Shown here: positions 24,834 to 36,904 of the stretch, piece after piece
How the letters are laid out: each line of letters starts with the position of its first letter
How positions within the stretch are numbered: the first letter of the stretch is position 1
Assembly (NCBI RefSeq): GCF_008831285.2
Contig: NC_045143.1
Span: forward strand, 19,743,655 to 19,807,654
DNA length: 64,000 nt
From: Nymphaea colorata
Lineage: Eukaryota; Streptophyta; Magnoliopsida; Nymphaeales; Nymphaeaceae
Direction: 5' to 3'
Position numbers and translations under genes: made by a program
Notes under the pieces: generated by a model
What the model was told of the DNA's origin: nothing
Database searches by the model: none
The model's input: only the letters and a program-made list of their open reading frames with translations

Positions 24834-27324
24834 TGTTATGTAGACCCTGCCATATTTAGTATGTGTCATACTCAAAATAAATTTACAGCAAACCTTTGAG
24901 ATGCACCCAAGAGGAAAAAGAAGCTGCCTGAGCTGAGACTGAGACAGGTGTGAGAGGAAATATGTCTGATCCTTCACCTGAGAAAATAAGCAGCAGAAAA
25001 ACCAATGAGTTAAATATCTCGAAGGAAAAAACGTCAAAAAGACCACAATTTATGGACAGAGAGAAACCAACAATAATACTTCCCAGGTGACAGACGTTTT
25101 TAACATTGACTACAACTATTACATGAAATTGAACCTTTTGGGACGAAAACAATGAAAAACAGGAATTCGGATTGAAATTATGCAACGGAAATGCCAATGA
25201 AAAATATAATTGGCTGGATATAAATCTTAAACATGATAAAGCAGAAAAAAGTTCTACTTTCACTTTAGTGTCTAAAACATAAAAAATACTCAGTAGAAAG
25301 ACTGACCACTAAAAACTACCATGCTATAAACCCTTTTTGCTGTAACAGGATAGCAAAGCATGCTTCAGTTTTGCACGAAAGTAGTGATGAATCCAGGAAA
25401 ATAAGGAAACATCGGGCAAACAGTGCCAAGATAATGCAACAGACCAGGTGCATTAAGTCGTAGAATCTATTACTTTATGCAGATTTGTGAATCTATCAAT
25501 TTCCAGCACCAACTGAAAATAGTAAAATTGGTAAGAAGCACAATAACTTTTGCAGTGCCTACAATTTAATCCATGAACAGCCACCACTAAAATCATGAAC
25601 CAATTTAGCAAACTGTGTACTAAGTAGCTTCAGTGTCCATGCAAGAAAACATGCAAAGCAAGCCTTTAGTCAGCAAAGAGTTCCTAAGGTGCTTAGTTCT
25701 TACCATATCTGCAGAGAGTTCAAGTAAGGAAGGTCCATTTTGGCAATGTGATGGTGGGTGAATGACACGAGCATAATGTCCAGAGGCAATATAATCAAAT
25801 CCAGAACTGCTAATTGCATCCATAAAAGCACCTGAACATGAAGATCAAAAACTAAAAACCACTAAATCCTCGAGGAACTAAGAAAACATGAATAACTAAT
25901 TCAGTGACATCAGAACCAACATACCAAATTTTATCCTGGTGTTGCAAAGAACGTCAGGATTGGGAGTACGACCACTGCGGTATTCAGAGATCATGTGTGA
26001 GACCTGCAACATGAAACATATTTGTCTAATACAAATCAAATACTGATAATGCATCAGCATGTGCCTTATATAAGTATATGAGTTGCACATGTTCGCCAAA
26101 TTGAAGGCAGCATTGCAAATGACCAGCTTCTACATATACAATGCTACCAACCTTGACAATGATTAGAACTCAATAGGCTTAGTCAACTCATAAAGTGTTG
26201 TCAAGTACAAGAATTCTGATAGAAATTCCTGAATCATTTTTACTTACGACATTGTTCCAGTATTCATCTGTTAAATGCACAACTTCCAATGGCACATGGA
26301 CCTAAAAAGTTGTAAAAGTAAAATCAAATAGAAAGCATATTTCATTCTTAAGAATTCTTTTCTTCTCTTATTTCAAAGAGAGCAAATCAAGGAATGTATT
26401 ATGAATCAACCTCATCAGCAACAAATGCCAAAAATCCTAGGTTAGCAAGAAAATGCATTCCAAGAAAAGAGATGAGCAGAGAGGTAGCTAAAAATACACT
26501 TGCACACACCAAAAAAGGATCTTCAAACAAACAAACATTATGAAGAACATTCCACAAATCAACCAGATTTTCCATTAGAAAAAGGAACAAAAACTCAGAC
26601 ACCTTTCTTTCTCACCTTGTAGTTTATACACAATCCAAGCTAAATCTACCGTGAGTTGTGAGTCACATCACCCTATGAATGTAATAACACATGTATGTTC
26701 CTGCTTTCATATTTGAAGGCATCATAGTCAGTTTCATTTAGTGGTAGTAGATTTTGATTCAGCATCTGTTTCCTTATAACGGGCATGTCATGTGAAGAGA
26801 CTTGAATGTGATACCAACCATGGAAGTTGTCCTGAGACATTAACTGCAAGAATCACAAAAAGCCAATAATAGGGTTTGGCAATGAGGAACTGTTGCGCAC
26901 TTTCCACAGTTTGTGACCAAATCATCCATCAAAAAGCGAACAAGAAGTGAAAAAGTAATGACACGGCAAAAATGATGAAAAACAGTCATGCTCAAAAAGG
27001 AAAGAGGTAGTCCAATCACTGTAGCATGAATTATAGGGAGTTTAGGGTACATATTCTCTTTTCCACAACAGAAACTTGGAGGGAACTCTTCAGAAGATTA
27101 CCAACAATCACCTTCTTTATCTAAATGTAGAAACATGAAAGAAAAAAAGGTTCACATATTCATTCTTTGTCAAACCACCTAGGTGACTATCCGGACTGGG
27201 CTCAGGCATGAAAGTCACTAGGTCATAGTTGGGCAACTCCAACTAGGTCAATTAGTCAATAGATTTGATTCACACAATTTACATTTTGCTAGTTTCATCT
27301 TCTACCTTTTTAAGTAGGATAAGT

Positions 27325-27355
<31 letters not shown>

Positions 27356-27704
27356 CTGGCACACGCGCATGCACACACACACACATATATATACAATATG
27401 TACATATATATATGTATATATGTATATAACTATATATATGTACATACATATTTATTCAGTATACATACATGTATATAGGGAACTGAAATCAGCAGGCCGC
27501 CAGATGGCTACATATTTAAAATCTGTTGCTAAAAATCTTTAACCATAAGGTTATTAACAACAGTTTATAGTACAGCTATCACTAATGGCAATCTATGGTG
27601 TTTCTAGCAATGAGTAAGCATTTAGCCATCCGGCAACATTCAACAGCAAATTGATTTCAATTTTCCTATATACATACATATATGAATGTGTGTGTGTGTT
27701 TGTG

Positions 27705-27737
<33 letters not shown>

Positions 27738-28317
27738 CTTGCATGGTGACTCTGGAGCCTATCCAAAGTCAACCAGCTCTCTTATCAGCACTGTCCATTT
27801 TTTTTTTCCACCACCCTCTACTGCTACCAGGCAGCTAAGTCACATAGGAACAGATACAGGTTCGAGTATGGCATTTTTACAAAATTTGGCAACAGGGGTA
27901 TGGCAGAGTGTATATATATTATATAATAATGTAAATATATATACATTATATATATAATAATCCACAAAAATTGAAAAATGAGAGGAACATATAGAATCTT
28001 GGTGGAAGGAAAATAAAAAAGAAGGAAAAAATCAAAAGTGAAGAAAAAATTAAGTTTGAAAATATAAATTTTCATGTTTTAAAATACAGCCGTTGCCCTT
28101 ACACCCATGTTGTTGTACCTGTACGTGGCCAGATCACACATACCCGTGTGACTTAGCCTAGCAGCATCCACCCCCGCTCCCCAACCTTCCTCTGCCGGTG
28201 CCGGTGGCTTTGCCAGGCAATCCCAGCTAAGCCTCCGCCCGCCAACGACGAAAGTGAGGAATTGGAAAAGAAAAAGGCTGTCCAATGGAAATGATCGAAC
28301 AGACCTTACTATACCTA

Positions 28318-28364
<47 letters not shown>

Positions 28365-30802
28365 AGAGAAAGAGAGAGAGAGAGAGAGAGATAGAGATAG
28401 TGAAATTGAAATCAACTAGCCAACCTCTACAGCCAAATGGTTCTTTTATATTTAGCAACGCTAAAACCCGCTGTGAATAGTGCATTCCACAATGGGAGTT
28501 GATTAGCCACGGTTTTTAGCCATAGAATGCACTATTTGCAACGGTTTTTTGCATCGTAAAATTGAAAAAAAAAAAGGCCATTCGGCCATAGAGGCAGTGA
28601 CGCAGTGATCCGAAAAAAATAGAGATTAGCATTTCATTGCTTGTATGAACTTTGAGTCACCCGAAACATATATATGTCAGGAAGTGAATTACAACTAGTA
28701 TTATGAATGAAATTTGCTATTTTTACCTTCATACAAAATGGTCAATCAACACGGCATGGTTCTGCATGGAGGCTATACTATACTTTGTTGCACTGCCTGT
28801 GAAATGCATTCATTTAACTAGTCACAAACATAAAGAGCTCAGCTAAAAGATACTTGGGATTCCACTTTTTGAACAAAAGGAATGTATGTTAGTCCTCTGC
28901 TGTACCTCTTTCATTGTGTTAAATTGTTAATGGAATTTTGAGTAGAATATAGCCCTTGTTGCAGTGAAATTTACAGTTTTTTGCTGCATCACCCATAGCC
29001 TTACAGTTTTTTGCTGCATCACCCATAGCATGCCATCATTTGATTAGAGACTCTCAGAAAACAACTGAGAGACAATTGGAGTTTATTGTTGTAATGCAAT
29101 GAAAATTTACCCTTTGATTATTGTTGTAAGTAAGGTAGTGTGCACACCACATTACATAACATGTCCAAATATAATGACAGAAATTGTGACAATTTTGCTG
29201 TCAGTCTTCCACCGCTATAATGGTCATAATAGTTCATATGTCGAAAAAGAAAAAAACAAGAAAGGGAGCTATTTGTGGCATATCTAAATTGACATGAGCA
29301 AATCATCATCGTTTCCTTATAATTTATATGACTGTGTGTTGAGGTAGTCGCACAAACAGATGTTCAAGTCCCACATCAACTGCACGCTTTCTCCTTTGTT
29401 GATTAAAATGGGACTAGGAAGTATGTGCCGATTTTACTTCTTTTGGTCCACGCAACCTAAGACAGATTTTTTAGTTCACAACAGCTCAACATTTTCACCA
29501 TGAGATTAGCAACATTTTCACCATGATATTAGCAACATTTTCATCATAAAGTTAAATGGTAAAGGATACATTTTTGAACTTCCTCTAATCTTTAAACCTA
29601 AGCTACATCTCATGGCAACCACCAACAAGCAATACTTTGCTAGATGTTGTTATACTAACTTCAATTGTCTAAGGCTCTAAGCATCACCTAACCTGAGATA
29701 TCATACCTGTTCTGATCAATTTCATCCTACATCAAGCATATCTTTACTGAGAAGTGAAAATGCGAAAGGGAAAAAGTATTTCCGGTACAAGAAAACACCT
29801 GCTTACATACAGCTTCTGCATACTTCAAATCTTCATCCCAAGGGCAAGCGGACCAAAAGTTATCAAAGTCTTCCTACATTAAGAAGCATATTCATGAAAA
29901 TAAAGTCAACATGATTAGATGCCTTATGTATTGTTATATGCACTCGAAAAGTAACTGAGGAGAAATAGAGAAAAACTGTTTAAACTAACACATTATTAGC
30001 ACAATCAGTAAAACAGAGCTTTTTTTTTTTTAAATTTGTCCATGGTTTTCCATTCACAATTTGAGGACGAATGAAATATGTCAAAATGGAAAATTTCTTG
30101 AACGTGAACCTAGTGAATCCCCTCTCCCCCCCCCCCCCACCCCAAAAAAAAAAAAGGAAAAAAAAAAACAAATTTCAGAAGGAAGGATTGCTCAGCAAAA
30201 TGGAATTAGTATTAGGGGTTGCAGATAATTGTAACAGGAGATATACTCCTGTCCATATCCAACGACATAATATCTAGTCATGAACAACGTATCCGCTCCT
30301 CCAATGTGTAAACGAAAAGAGAGAAGAAGAAGAAAAAACAAAGGGATGAGATGTGTGCTGCACGAACCACAACCATCTAATGAGGAAATTCTATTGCTCG
30401 GTGGGTCCTATGGGCGGATACCTGGAACCATATTTTGAGGTAGAAGGCAGTGCAAGAGTGTCCCGCGGCGCAGAGGAGGCGGAGGGAGACGCTGCTATCG
30501 ACTCCACCGCTAAGGAGGACGGCAACCTTTCGGCGCTCACCCAGCAAGGAGCACTCTAGATGCCTGGGGGAGATGGGGCCGATTGGTAGCAAAGGGTGAC
30601 GATGGTGGTCGTCTAGACCTACGGAATCGGCTACGCAGCAGAGAGGAGAAGTTCGCAGGATAGTTGGAGGCGTAAAAGAAGAACGGTGGTGGTGGTGGAC
30701 GAAGAGGAGGCTAGCCGGAAGGGCGAGGGACAAAAGGTGATGTTGGCAGCTGCTTCGCATGAAAAGGAAGCGGAGAGGGAGAGGTAGAGAATACACCGCC
30801 AT
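21083..30802 (-). CDS. MNMA: MNMA/TRMU: organellar tRNA-uridine 2-sulfurtransferase, ten exons, about 529 aa
   Basis: Exons (minus): 30802-30422, 29873-29799, 26301-26248, 26003-25925, 25831-25704, 24977-24894, 23455-23372, 22468-22317, 21943-21793, 21484-21083. All nine introns are GT-AG and the joined frame has no stop. The ATG at 30802 is chosen because the frame extends upstream only to a GTG. Residues 1-90 are basic, Ser/Leu/His-rich and transit-peptide-like. The PP-loop SGGVDSS starts near residue 98; the catalytic Cys pair is C190 (NPDVLCN) and C291 (DSQGICF); [11 protein letters not shown] is near 208-218; the C-terminal domain contains [10 protein letters not shown]. Relative to about 370 aa in bacteria there is an N-terminal extension and an acidic C-terminal tail. 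In this family the enzyme adenylates U34 of Lys, Glu and Gln tRNAs and inserts sulfur; plastid or mitochondrial location is inferred. Confidence 0.9.
23483..23736. mobile_element. Tourist-like MITE in MNMA intron 6, 254 bp, TSD TAA
   Basis: The ends GGGGCTGTTTGGCTGCC and, inward from 23736, GGGGGGTGCTTGATGGC form imperfect terminal inverted repeats. TAA stands on both sides (23480-23482 and 23737-23739). It lies 28 bases past the donor of exon 7's preceding intron boundary, that is, close to the 3' splice site used for exon 7 (23455) without touching it. Confidence 0.75.
24801..24829. repeat. (TA)n microsatellite in MNMA intron 6
   Basis: Uninterrupted TA dinucleotides of about 29 bases, roughly 65 bases beyond the exon 6 donor site. 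Confidence 0.9.
27325..27351. repeat. (CT)n microsatellite in MNMA intron 2
   Basis: CT dinucleotides of about 27 bases, followed within 30 bases by (CA)n and mixed TA/TG repeats up to about 27478. Confidence 0.9.
27478..27665. mobile_element. short inverted-repeat element flanked by TA/TG microsatellites, MNMA intron 2
   Basis: Left end GGGAACTGAAATCA and right end, read inward, GGAAAATTGAAATCA form imperfect inverted repeats about 185 bp apart; ATGGCTA also occurs inverted just inside both ends. TA/TG-rich microsatellite lies immediately on each side. This suits a microsatellite-associated MITE, but no clean target duplication can be separated from the repeats. Confidence 0.45.
27692..27738. 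repeat. (TG)n/(TA)n microsatellite in MNMA intron 2
   Basis: TG repeats interrupted by a short TA block, right of the inverted-repeat element ending near 27665. Confidence 0.85.
28321..28560. repeat. (TA)n-(GA)n microsatellite followed by a diverged inverted-repeat segment
   Basis: TA repeats (28322-28361) and GA repeats (about 28366-28392) lead into ATTGAAATCAACTAGCC, similar to the terminus of the 27478 element. Farther on, GTGAATAGTGCATTC and GAATGCACTATTTGC are inverted copies about 60 bases apart. Probably a second, degraded member of the same family; boundaries uncertain. Confidence 0.4.
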
Positions 30803-31026
30803 CGTCGTCTTCCTCCTCTCGCCCACTCTCCACCTTTATGTGGAAACCAGCCGCACCGAACAGGCGAACACTACAGGTTTCATGGCTCCAGTTGTGGTAA
30901 CAGGATAGTTTTCACTCGCGAATTACTGGATAATTAATAGATTGATTAAACAAAAAATAAAAAGCCATCGAATCTGATTAAGAAGCTCTTCAGTCGAGTC
31001 GGAAACCGATCAAAACCCATCACTAT
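30803..31026 (-). other. upstream region of MNMA (probable 5' UTR/promoter)
   Basis: About 220 bases between the MNMA start codon and a probable MITE. No clear TATA box in a convincing position on the minus strand. The short distance suggests the core promoter lies close to or inside the neighbouring repeat. Confidence 0.35.
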
Positions 31027-31270
31027 GGGGGCGTTTGATGGCATGGAGATCTCCTGTAGCGAACTAAAAAAAATTCAAATATTTGAAATTTTTCTCGTTC
31101 CATTAAACGTAGAAAATTTTTATTTATTGAACGACACATGTTTACTCCTACACAAAGCATAAAAAAGTGGATTTCATAAAGAATTTAAATTAAAGTTTTT
31201 AACAAAAATTTAGTAAAAACTGCATATTAAATTTAATCAAGCAGGAACAACAAAGACAAGATCAAACACT
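31027..31270. mobile_element. possible Tourist-like MITE upstream of MNMA
   Basis: GGGGGCGTTTGATGG at the left and, inward from 31270, AGTGTTTGATCTTG share GYGTTTGAT, like the Tourist-type ends elsewhere in the window. The centre is AT-rich. The target duplication is not clean, so this is tentative. Confidence 0.35.
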
Positions 31271-32279
31271 AACTATTACAAAATTACTTTGAGGGGGTGG
31301 TAGCTTACTCGACGACAATGTGGTTCAACTCTTCTAAAAACTTAGCTTCGAGTTTTAAAGTGGTCACTATTACGTTCCCGGTGCGCTTTATCTCTAAACC
31401 ATAAAATGTTCCAAAGTTATGAAAACCCAAAAAAACAGACACAAAACAGTAGCATCTTTTAAGGGTGGTGAAATGAATCACTCACTCTTAATAATAATAA
31501 TAAAAAAATTACAAAATTACGGTTTTACTACCTTAAAAATAAAAACAACCTAGTGTAAAAAAACGTGGGAATACCATCCATTACAAATTCAAGAGCAAAT
31601 ACAAATCGAACTAAATACAAAATAAATAAATAAGGCTACATATTATAATACCTTATTTTAGACTCCTAAACTATAACCAACAACATTGCAATGTCTTCAG
31701 CTCTAGACAATCCAAGAGTGGAGTTCACCAGTTTTGCATACAAAGGCAATGTTCACAAGTTCATTTTTTCATTTATGTTATACAAATTTTTTGAAAAATT
31801 ATGTTTTGATTCATGTTTAAATTTTAAAACTATGATTCAGTCTCCTTATAAAAACTTTCTAGTTTCGCCTATATCCTTTGCTATTCACAAGAACAAATTA
31901 AACATACTATGACTCTAACTTAACCTAACTAGACCAATCTATCTTATTACTTACTGACCAGGGCGCCTAAGGTTGGCTAACTTACTGGATCAAGCCATAT
32001 GGGATTAAAGTTGTCGTGCTAATTCTTTGCCACTAAGTAGAGCAAGCCACCGGCTTAATGAATGGCAAAGAGGTGCATCTGATAGCACCACAATTTTTCA
32101 TATTCCCAAAGTCTTGAGTTGATAAGAAACTCGGTCCAATTTTCATTGATATACATTTGTTGATTACGTATATGAACCAATTTTCCTTCGATTTTTTATG
32201 GAACAAAATTTCAAAGAAAAACATTTCGAACAGAGACTGGTGTATCAAAGGTGAATTATTCCTATTTTACTTGGCTACT

Positions 32280-32390
<111 letters not shown>

Positions 32391-32692
32391 CAGGTAGCTA
32401 TCAGACTCTTATCTAGATTTAATGAGAATAATCTCAGCCATCAATTCTAAATAGTTCAGACAGTGAACACTAAGTTGAAAATATGAAGTTAAGGTGTTTT
32501 TAAGTGACCTAAGTACTCCCAAAGGAGGAGAAATATTAAAAAAGAAGGAAAAATAAGTTCCCTTAAGCAATAACACTTGCTATATTTGAAGGGCATTTTG
32601 GTCTTTCGAAAAAACTTGGCTTTTGCATTATCAAATTAAACCATGTGATCTACTTAAAGTCGTTGACCTAAATGATTTATGTTAACTGTGGC

Positions 32693-32695
<3 letters not shown>

Positions 32696-32779
<84 letters not shown>
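32696..32779. repeat. (TA)n microsatellite, about 84 bp
   Basis: Second uninterrupted TA tract about 300 bases right of the first. Confidence 0.95.
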
Positions 32780-32782
<3 letters not shown>

Positions 32783-33229
32783 TGATTGGTAAGTATCGGT
32801 CGACTTGAGTAAGGGACAAAAAGGAGACATCTTAAGTAACATATTGTTTTCAAAATTTATCGCTTACAATAAGTTAATGGACCTTTTCTCTTAATTATTA
32901 AATCAAACTATGTGGAACTTTATCCAACTTCCTCGTATGCAGTGCAGAACAGTTGAAAGGAACTGGTTGCAACTTGGTTGTTTTGGGCCATTTAGAGAGG
33001 ACGCATATTATAGGGGAGAATGATGTGGTATCGATTTCACTAATTAATCTCCTTTTAGTTTTATACTCAATGACTGCAATAATATAAATTTCCTATTTGG
33101 CATCTCCAACACTTTTTCCGAGTCTGGAAAATTCTCATTCTTAGTTTATCGGAAGCAAATTATGCTTTTGAGTCAGAACGTGAAGGCGATATAGAATGTA
33201 TTAGTGAACTATTAGAAAGAGGAGAAAGG

Positions 33230-33740
33230 GAAGCAAGCTGTAGAAACGTACTTTTGAGAAGTTAAGTTATAAGCTGTAGCAACGTACTTTGAGAAGTTAA
33301 GTTATGTATTGAAAATTATGAGAGATCTCTACGAGCTTATAAATAAAGTTGTTAAAGTGATTAATTGTTTAGGTTTTTAGCTTTTTTCAAGTTAAAACTG
33401 AAACTGTTAGGGGGTAGGTTGAGATCCATCGAGCCAAGGGTCTATGCCAAATATAAAAGTGGGTCAGTTTATTATAGGGTATCATGTTCAACACTCAAAT
33501 ATGTGGTGCCACACAGAAAAATGTGTGTTTTAAGAAGGTGGATTGTAATGCTTATTTTGAGAAGTTTTGTTTTGTGTTGAAGATTGTGAACCATCTTTCA
33601 TAACTTATAAAAGGCGTTGTTAATGTGGTGAGTTGTTGTGGTTTCTAACTCTTTCGAGTTAGAACGGAAGGTGCTAGGGGATGAGTTGGGATCCATCGAA
33701 CCAAGAGCCCAAGCTCATAGAAGAGGGTCGGGTTATTATA
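33230..33740 (+). repeat. two diverged direct repeats of about 200-250 bp
   Basis: The blocks about 33255-33480 and 33545-33740 share in order GAGAAGTT, TTGAAGATTGTGA-like, ACTTATAAA, GTTGTTAA-GTG, GAGTTAGAAC-like, GTTAGGGG-TGAGTTGAGATCCATCGA and GGGTC-GTTTATTATA. Non-coding and about 70% alike by eye. The element class is unknown. Confidence 0.55.
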
Positions 33741-34249
33741 TAAATATTTATAACAAGGAGTTCTATTGTTTGACTAATATTATTTTTATTTTTTGATAAA
33801 AGTGAGGAACCTATAGCGATGACTAATTCGTCGATAAAAGTTTAGAGCAGTGACGTGATAGTAATTGTCACAGCCGCAATAGCTCTTGCCACTTATTGAG
33901 GACAGCATATAGCCGTTGCCAATAGTATTGATTGCTACTTCTAGAGCGAGCATCTTGCGACTGGTGAAAATAATGGAGCTGTGATGACTACTTTAAATTG
34001 ATGTTGTAGGATGTTAGTTGTCACATATTTATGATGTTATTTTGTTGTTATTTTGTGCACTTTTTCTAAAAGTTTTTTCCAATTGTGTGTGTAATTCATT
34101 ATCATGTTACTGCATGCTCATATTATTTTATATCATTTTACAATGATAAATTCGGTCTGACTTGTTCTGATGTATTTTTAGACTAAATTCTAGTGTAAAA
34201 TAAAATTTAGTCTAGAAATAGGTAACAAGAACAAGTCACTCATAATTTA
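33741..34249. other. intergenic DNA, no gene seen
   Basis: AT-rich, no motif or frame that I can support. Confidence 0.5.
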
Positions 34250-35096
34250 GGGGGGTGTTTGATGAGGCAGGAATTGTGGGATTCTAGAATTTAAAAATTT
34301 TCAGTTTTGATGAAAAGGGGATTACATGTTATCAAACAATGAATTTTGGTTTCAAAATTATAGGCTCATTCTTAAATCAAAATTCCAGAATTGTGGTTCC
34401 ATCCTTATGAGGTGGCATTGTGAAATTTTAGAATTAAAATTCTCATTTTTGATAAAATGGGAATTACATTATCAAACAAATAATTTTGATTCTAGAATTA
34501 TAAGCTCATTAATCTTGAATCAAAATTTTGAAATTATGATTATACTCTAGGGGATGGATTATGATTCAAGAATTTTAGAATTGTTTCACATTTCCTTAGG
34601 TGACATGTTATCAGGGTTTTAATTCATCAATTCTAGAATTGTAATTCATGTTTTATCAAACACGTCATTTTTAATTCTGGAATCAAACTTCAGAATTGTC
34701 AAACACAAAGGAAAAGTAGAATTAGAATTTTCATTACAATTCCAATTTGAAGTGGAATTTTTTATATATAATTTTATTTCTATTTCTAGAATCAAAATTG
34801 AAGGCCATCAAATGCTTTCTTAGGTATAGTACACTATGGAACTGATTCTATGGTACTTGCTAGCCTTATTGCAGCTCTAGAATTAGTTGGGAGGGCCCCA
34901 GCTTAGCACACTACAGTACTATGTTCCTATAATAACTTTTCAGGCCCATCAAATAATATAACAAATATTTTAGGAAAATAGATATAGGGATATCAAACAC
35001 ACCTTGATTTTGGATTGAGAAATATTTTTCTTTTTTTACAAGGATTTTGTAGATTCTAGTTCTAAAAAAAAATCTTTAGGGTGATCAAGTGCTCCC
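34250..35096. mobile_element. Tourist-like non-autonomous element, about 850 bp
   Basis: Ends GGGGGGTGTTTGATGAGGC and, inward from 35096, GGGAGCACTTGATCACCC, with TTA on the left and TAA on the right (one mismatch). The interior has many repeats of AATTCTAGAATT-like words with ATCAAA, so internal tandem expansion is likely. No gene. Confidence 0.5.
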
Positions 35097-35224
35097 TAAG
35101 AAATCAGTCTTTGCCAAAGTCAATATTCATATTTTAGTTGATTCCAGCAAATGGGGATAGAGGGTTTCTCTATGCCAATGGTTTGCATAGAAAAATCCTT
35201 GATGCCCACAACCAAAGTTATATA

Positions 35225-35500
35225 TGTGTGTGTGTGTGTAGTAAGAGAGAGAGAGAATGATGACTCTTGTTATCTAAAGTCACCTAGCCATTTAACCATA
35301 ACTATATATCTAAAGCAAATGGAGTGTAAACTAATATTAGATAATGAAAATGTCCATCACTTTTTCTTTTTTGTTTTTCTGGTAAATATCTATCATGATG
35401 GATCGAAAGGGCCCTGATTAGAGAGTTAGGTGACTTTAAAAAGCTAGAGTCAACGTTCAATTTTTACACACATACACACACACACACACACACATATATG
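35225..35500. repeat. inverted-repeat segment capped by (TG)n and (CA)n
   Basis: (TG)n at about 35227-35240 and (CA)n at about 35468-35496 bracket arms containing GACTCTTGTTATCTAAAGTCACCTA (left, given here as positions about 35260-35287) and its imperfect inverse at about 35425-35455 (TTAGGTGACTTTAAAAAGCT). The arms and the microsatellites are inverted with respect to each other, so the whole unit is a 275-bp inverted structure. Confidence 0.6.
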
Positions 35501-36083
35501 GGTAAAAGACGTATTCAATGGGTAAAAGACATATTCAATCTTGGGCACTGGGTTCTTGGAGTCCCTTCAACTTCTTTTCTCTCAGTTGGGCGGGCTCTAA
35601 ATGCTGGTCTAGGTGAGATGTTGGGTGGAGACTTGGAGGGAGCAAGTTTCTTTGTATGTTCAGGTTGTCAATAGACCCAAATACTTCTACTCTTTTCATC
35701 AATTGATTGGGCACGTCTCATGCATTCCATACTAACAAACACCTTTCCATGAATATGTCCTAAAGATCATAGCACATTTATAGAATATTGTATTAGTATT
35801 TGTGTTGCCAAACGCCTCTTGCACTTATCCAAAAAACAAAGTTAGACAAACCAAGTCTGATCCAATTCTCTTATAATTCAATGACTTGTGGTTATAACAC
35901 ATTTCCCACCTGTTCAACGAGTCTTTAGATTATTGAAAGATTTCTCATCCATGATTTGTAATAGAGATCTTAATTATATCAAACCCTTCCCCCCTTTTAG
36001 ACTTTAGTTTGCATCAATGTTCAAATACCCATTTTTTTTTATTGGTTACACGAGAAAACTATAGCAAAATGGTGAAAATTAGA

Positions 36084-36229
36084 GTTCGTTTGGCAACAAT
36101 AATACAATGTTGTTTATTGTCCCATTAAAAAAGGGGGCAGATACATGGAATAGTATTTCATGAATGTGTTACATTTTTTGTGTCAGATTAATGAAACACT
36201 AATATCATGTTACTGTTGCCAAAGGGTCC
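36084..36229. mobile_element. short MITE-like inverted repeat, about 145 bp
   Basis: TTTGGCAACAATAA at the left (about 36089-36102) is repeated inverted at the right as TTACTGTTGCCAAA (about 36210-36223), with partly matching flanks. The centre is AT-rich. The superfamily is not determined. Confidence 0.55.
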
Positions 36230-36904
36230 GAGCCTGATAGTAATATGAAATTTTGGCCTACATTGATGTTGGCTTTGTGCTAAGACAGATGCCCATGGGA
36301 TTTGATCAGACCAACAATTACATATCCAGTAGACATACGATACTTTCCCCTTTTGATCACACATTTTCTTTTTTCTTTTGCTGGTCTTGCTGAAGAGGCA
36401 TTTCCAACTTCCATTTGAGCAAATGGGAATTGAACCTTGACTGTCTATCTAACAGTCAAAGCCCTTTCCCAAAAAGATTTTTTTAAAAAAAGTTAAAAAT
36501 TTAAAAAAAAAAGTCCAAAACATTTGGTCCTTTAATAAAAAAAAATTGGCTCCACCCCTGTATAGAAAAGAAAAAATGTATATATAGTTCACCGATTTCT
36601 AAAAATTAAAGGTAAGATACTAGAAGACCAAGACTTACGAGACAATATTAAAGAAATAATTAATAATGTAGCTGAGACTTAATTTAGGGTATTCAACTTT
36701 AACATCCTTTACATTTTCTCATTATTTGCTCGTCGACTATTGGTACTACATAGTGGAAGCACATTAACAACCGTACATAGGCTTTAGCGATTATAAAGTC
36801 TATGAATAAATGACAACGTTTTAATGAAGCAATTTAAACAAAAAAAGATATAACTAAAACTATAAATCAGGAACATTTAATCTCAACATGAACTAGATTC
36901 ACAA
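36230..36904. other. intergenic DNA, no gene seen
   Basis: AT-rich sequence with homopolymer A/T runs (around 36480-36545). Nothing further to report. Confidence 0.5.

Noticed and set aside
30377-30421. Extension of the MNMA exon 1 frame beyond WFQ
   Set aside because: A GT donor (GTATCC) follows the CAG at 30422, and the family sequence continues at 29873, so the extension is intronic.
30803-30826. Start of MNMA eight codons further upstream
   Set aside because: That position is GTG, not ATG; the first ATG in frame is at 30802.
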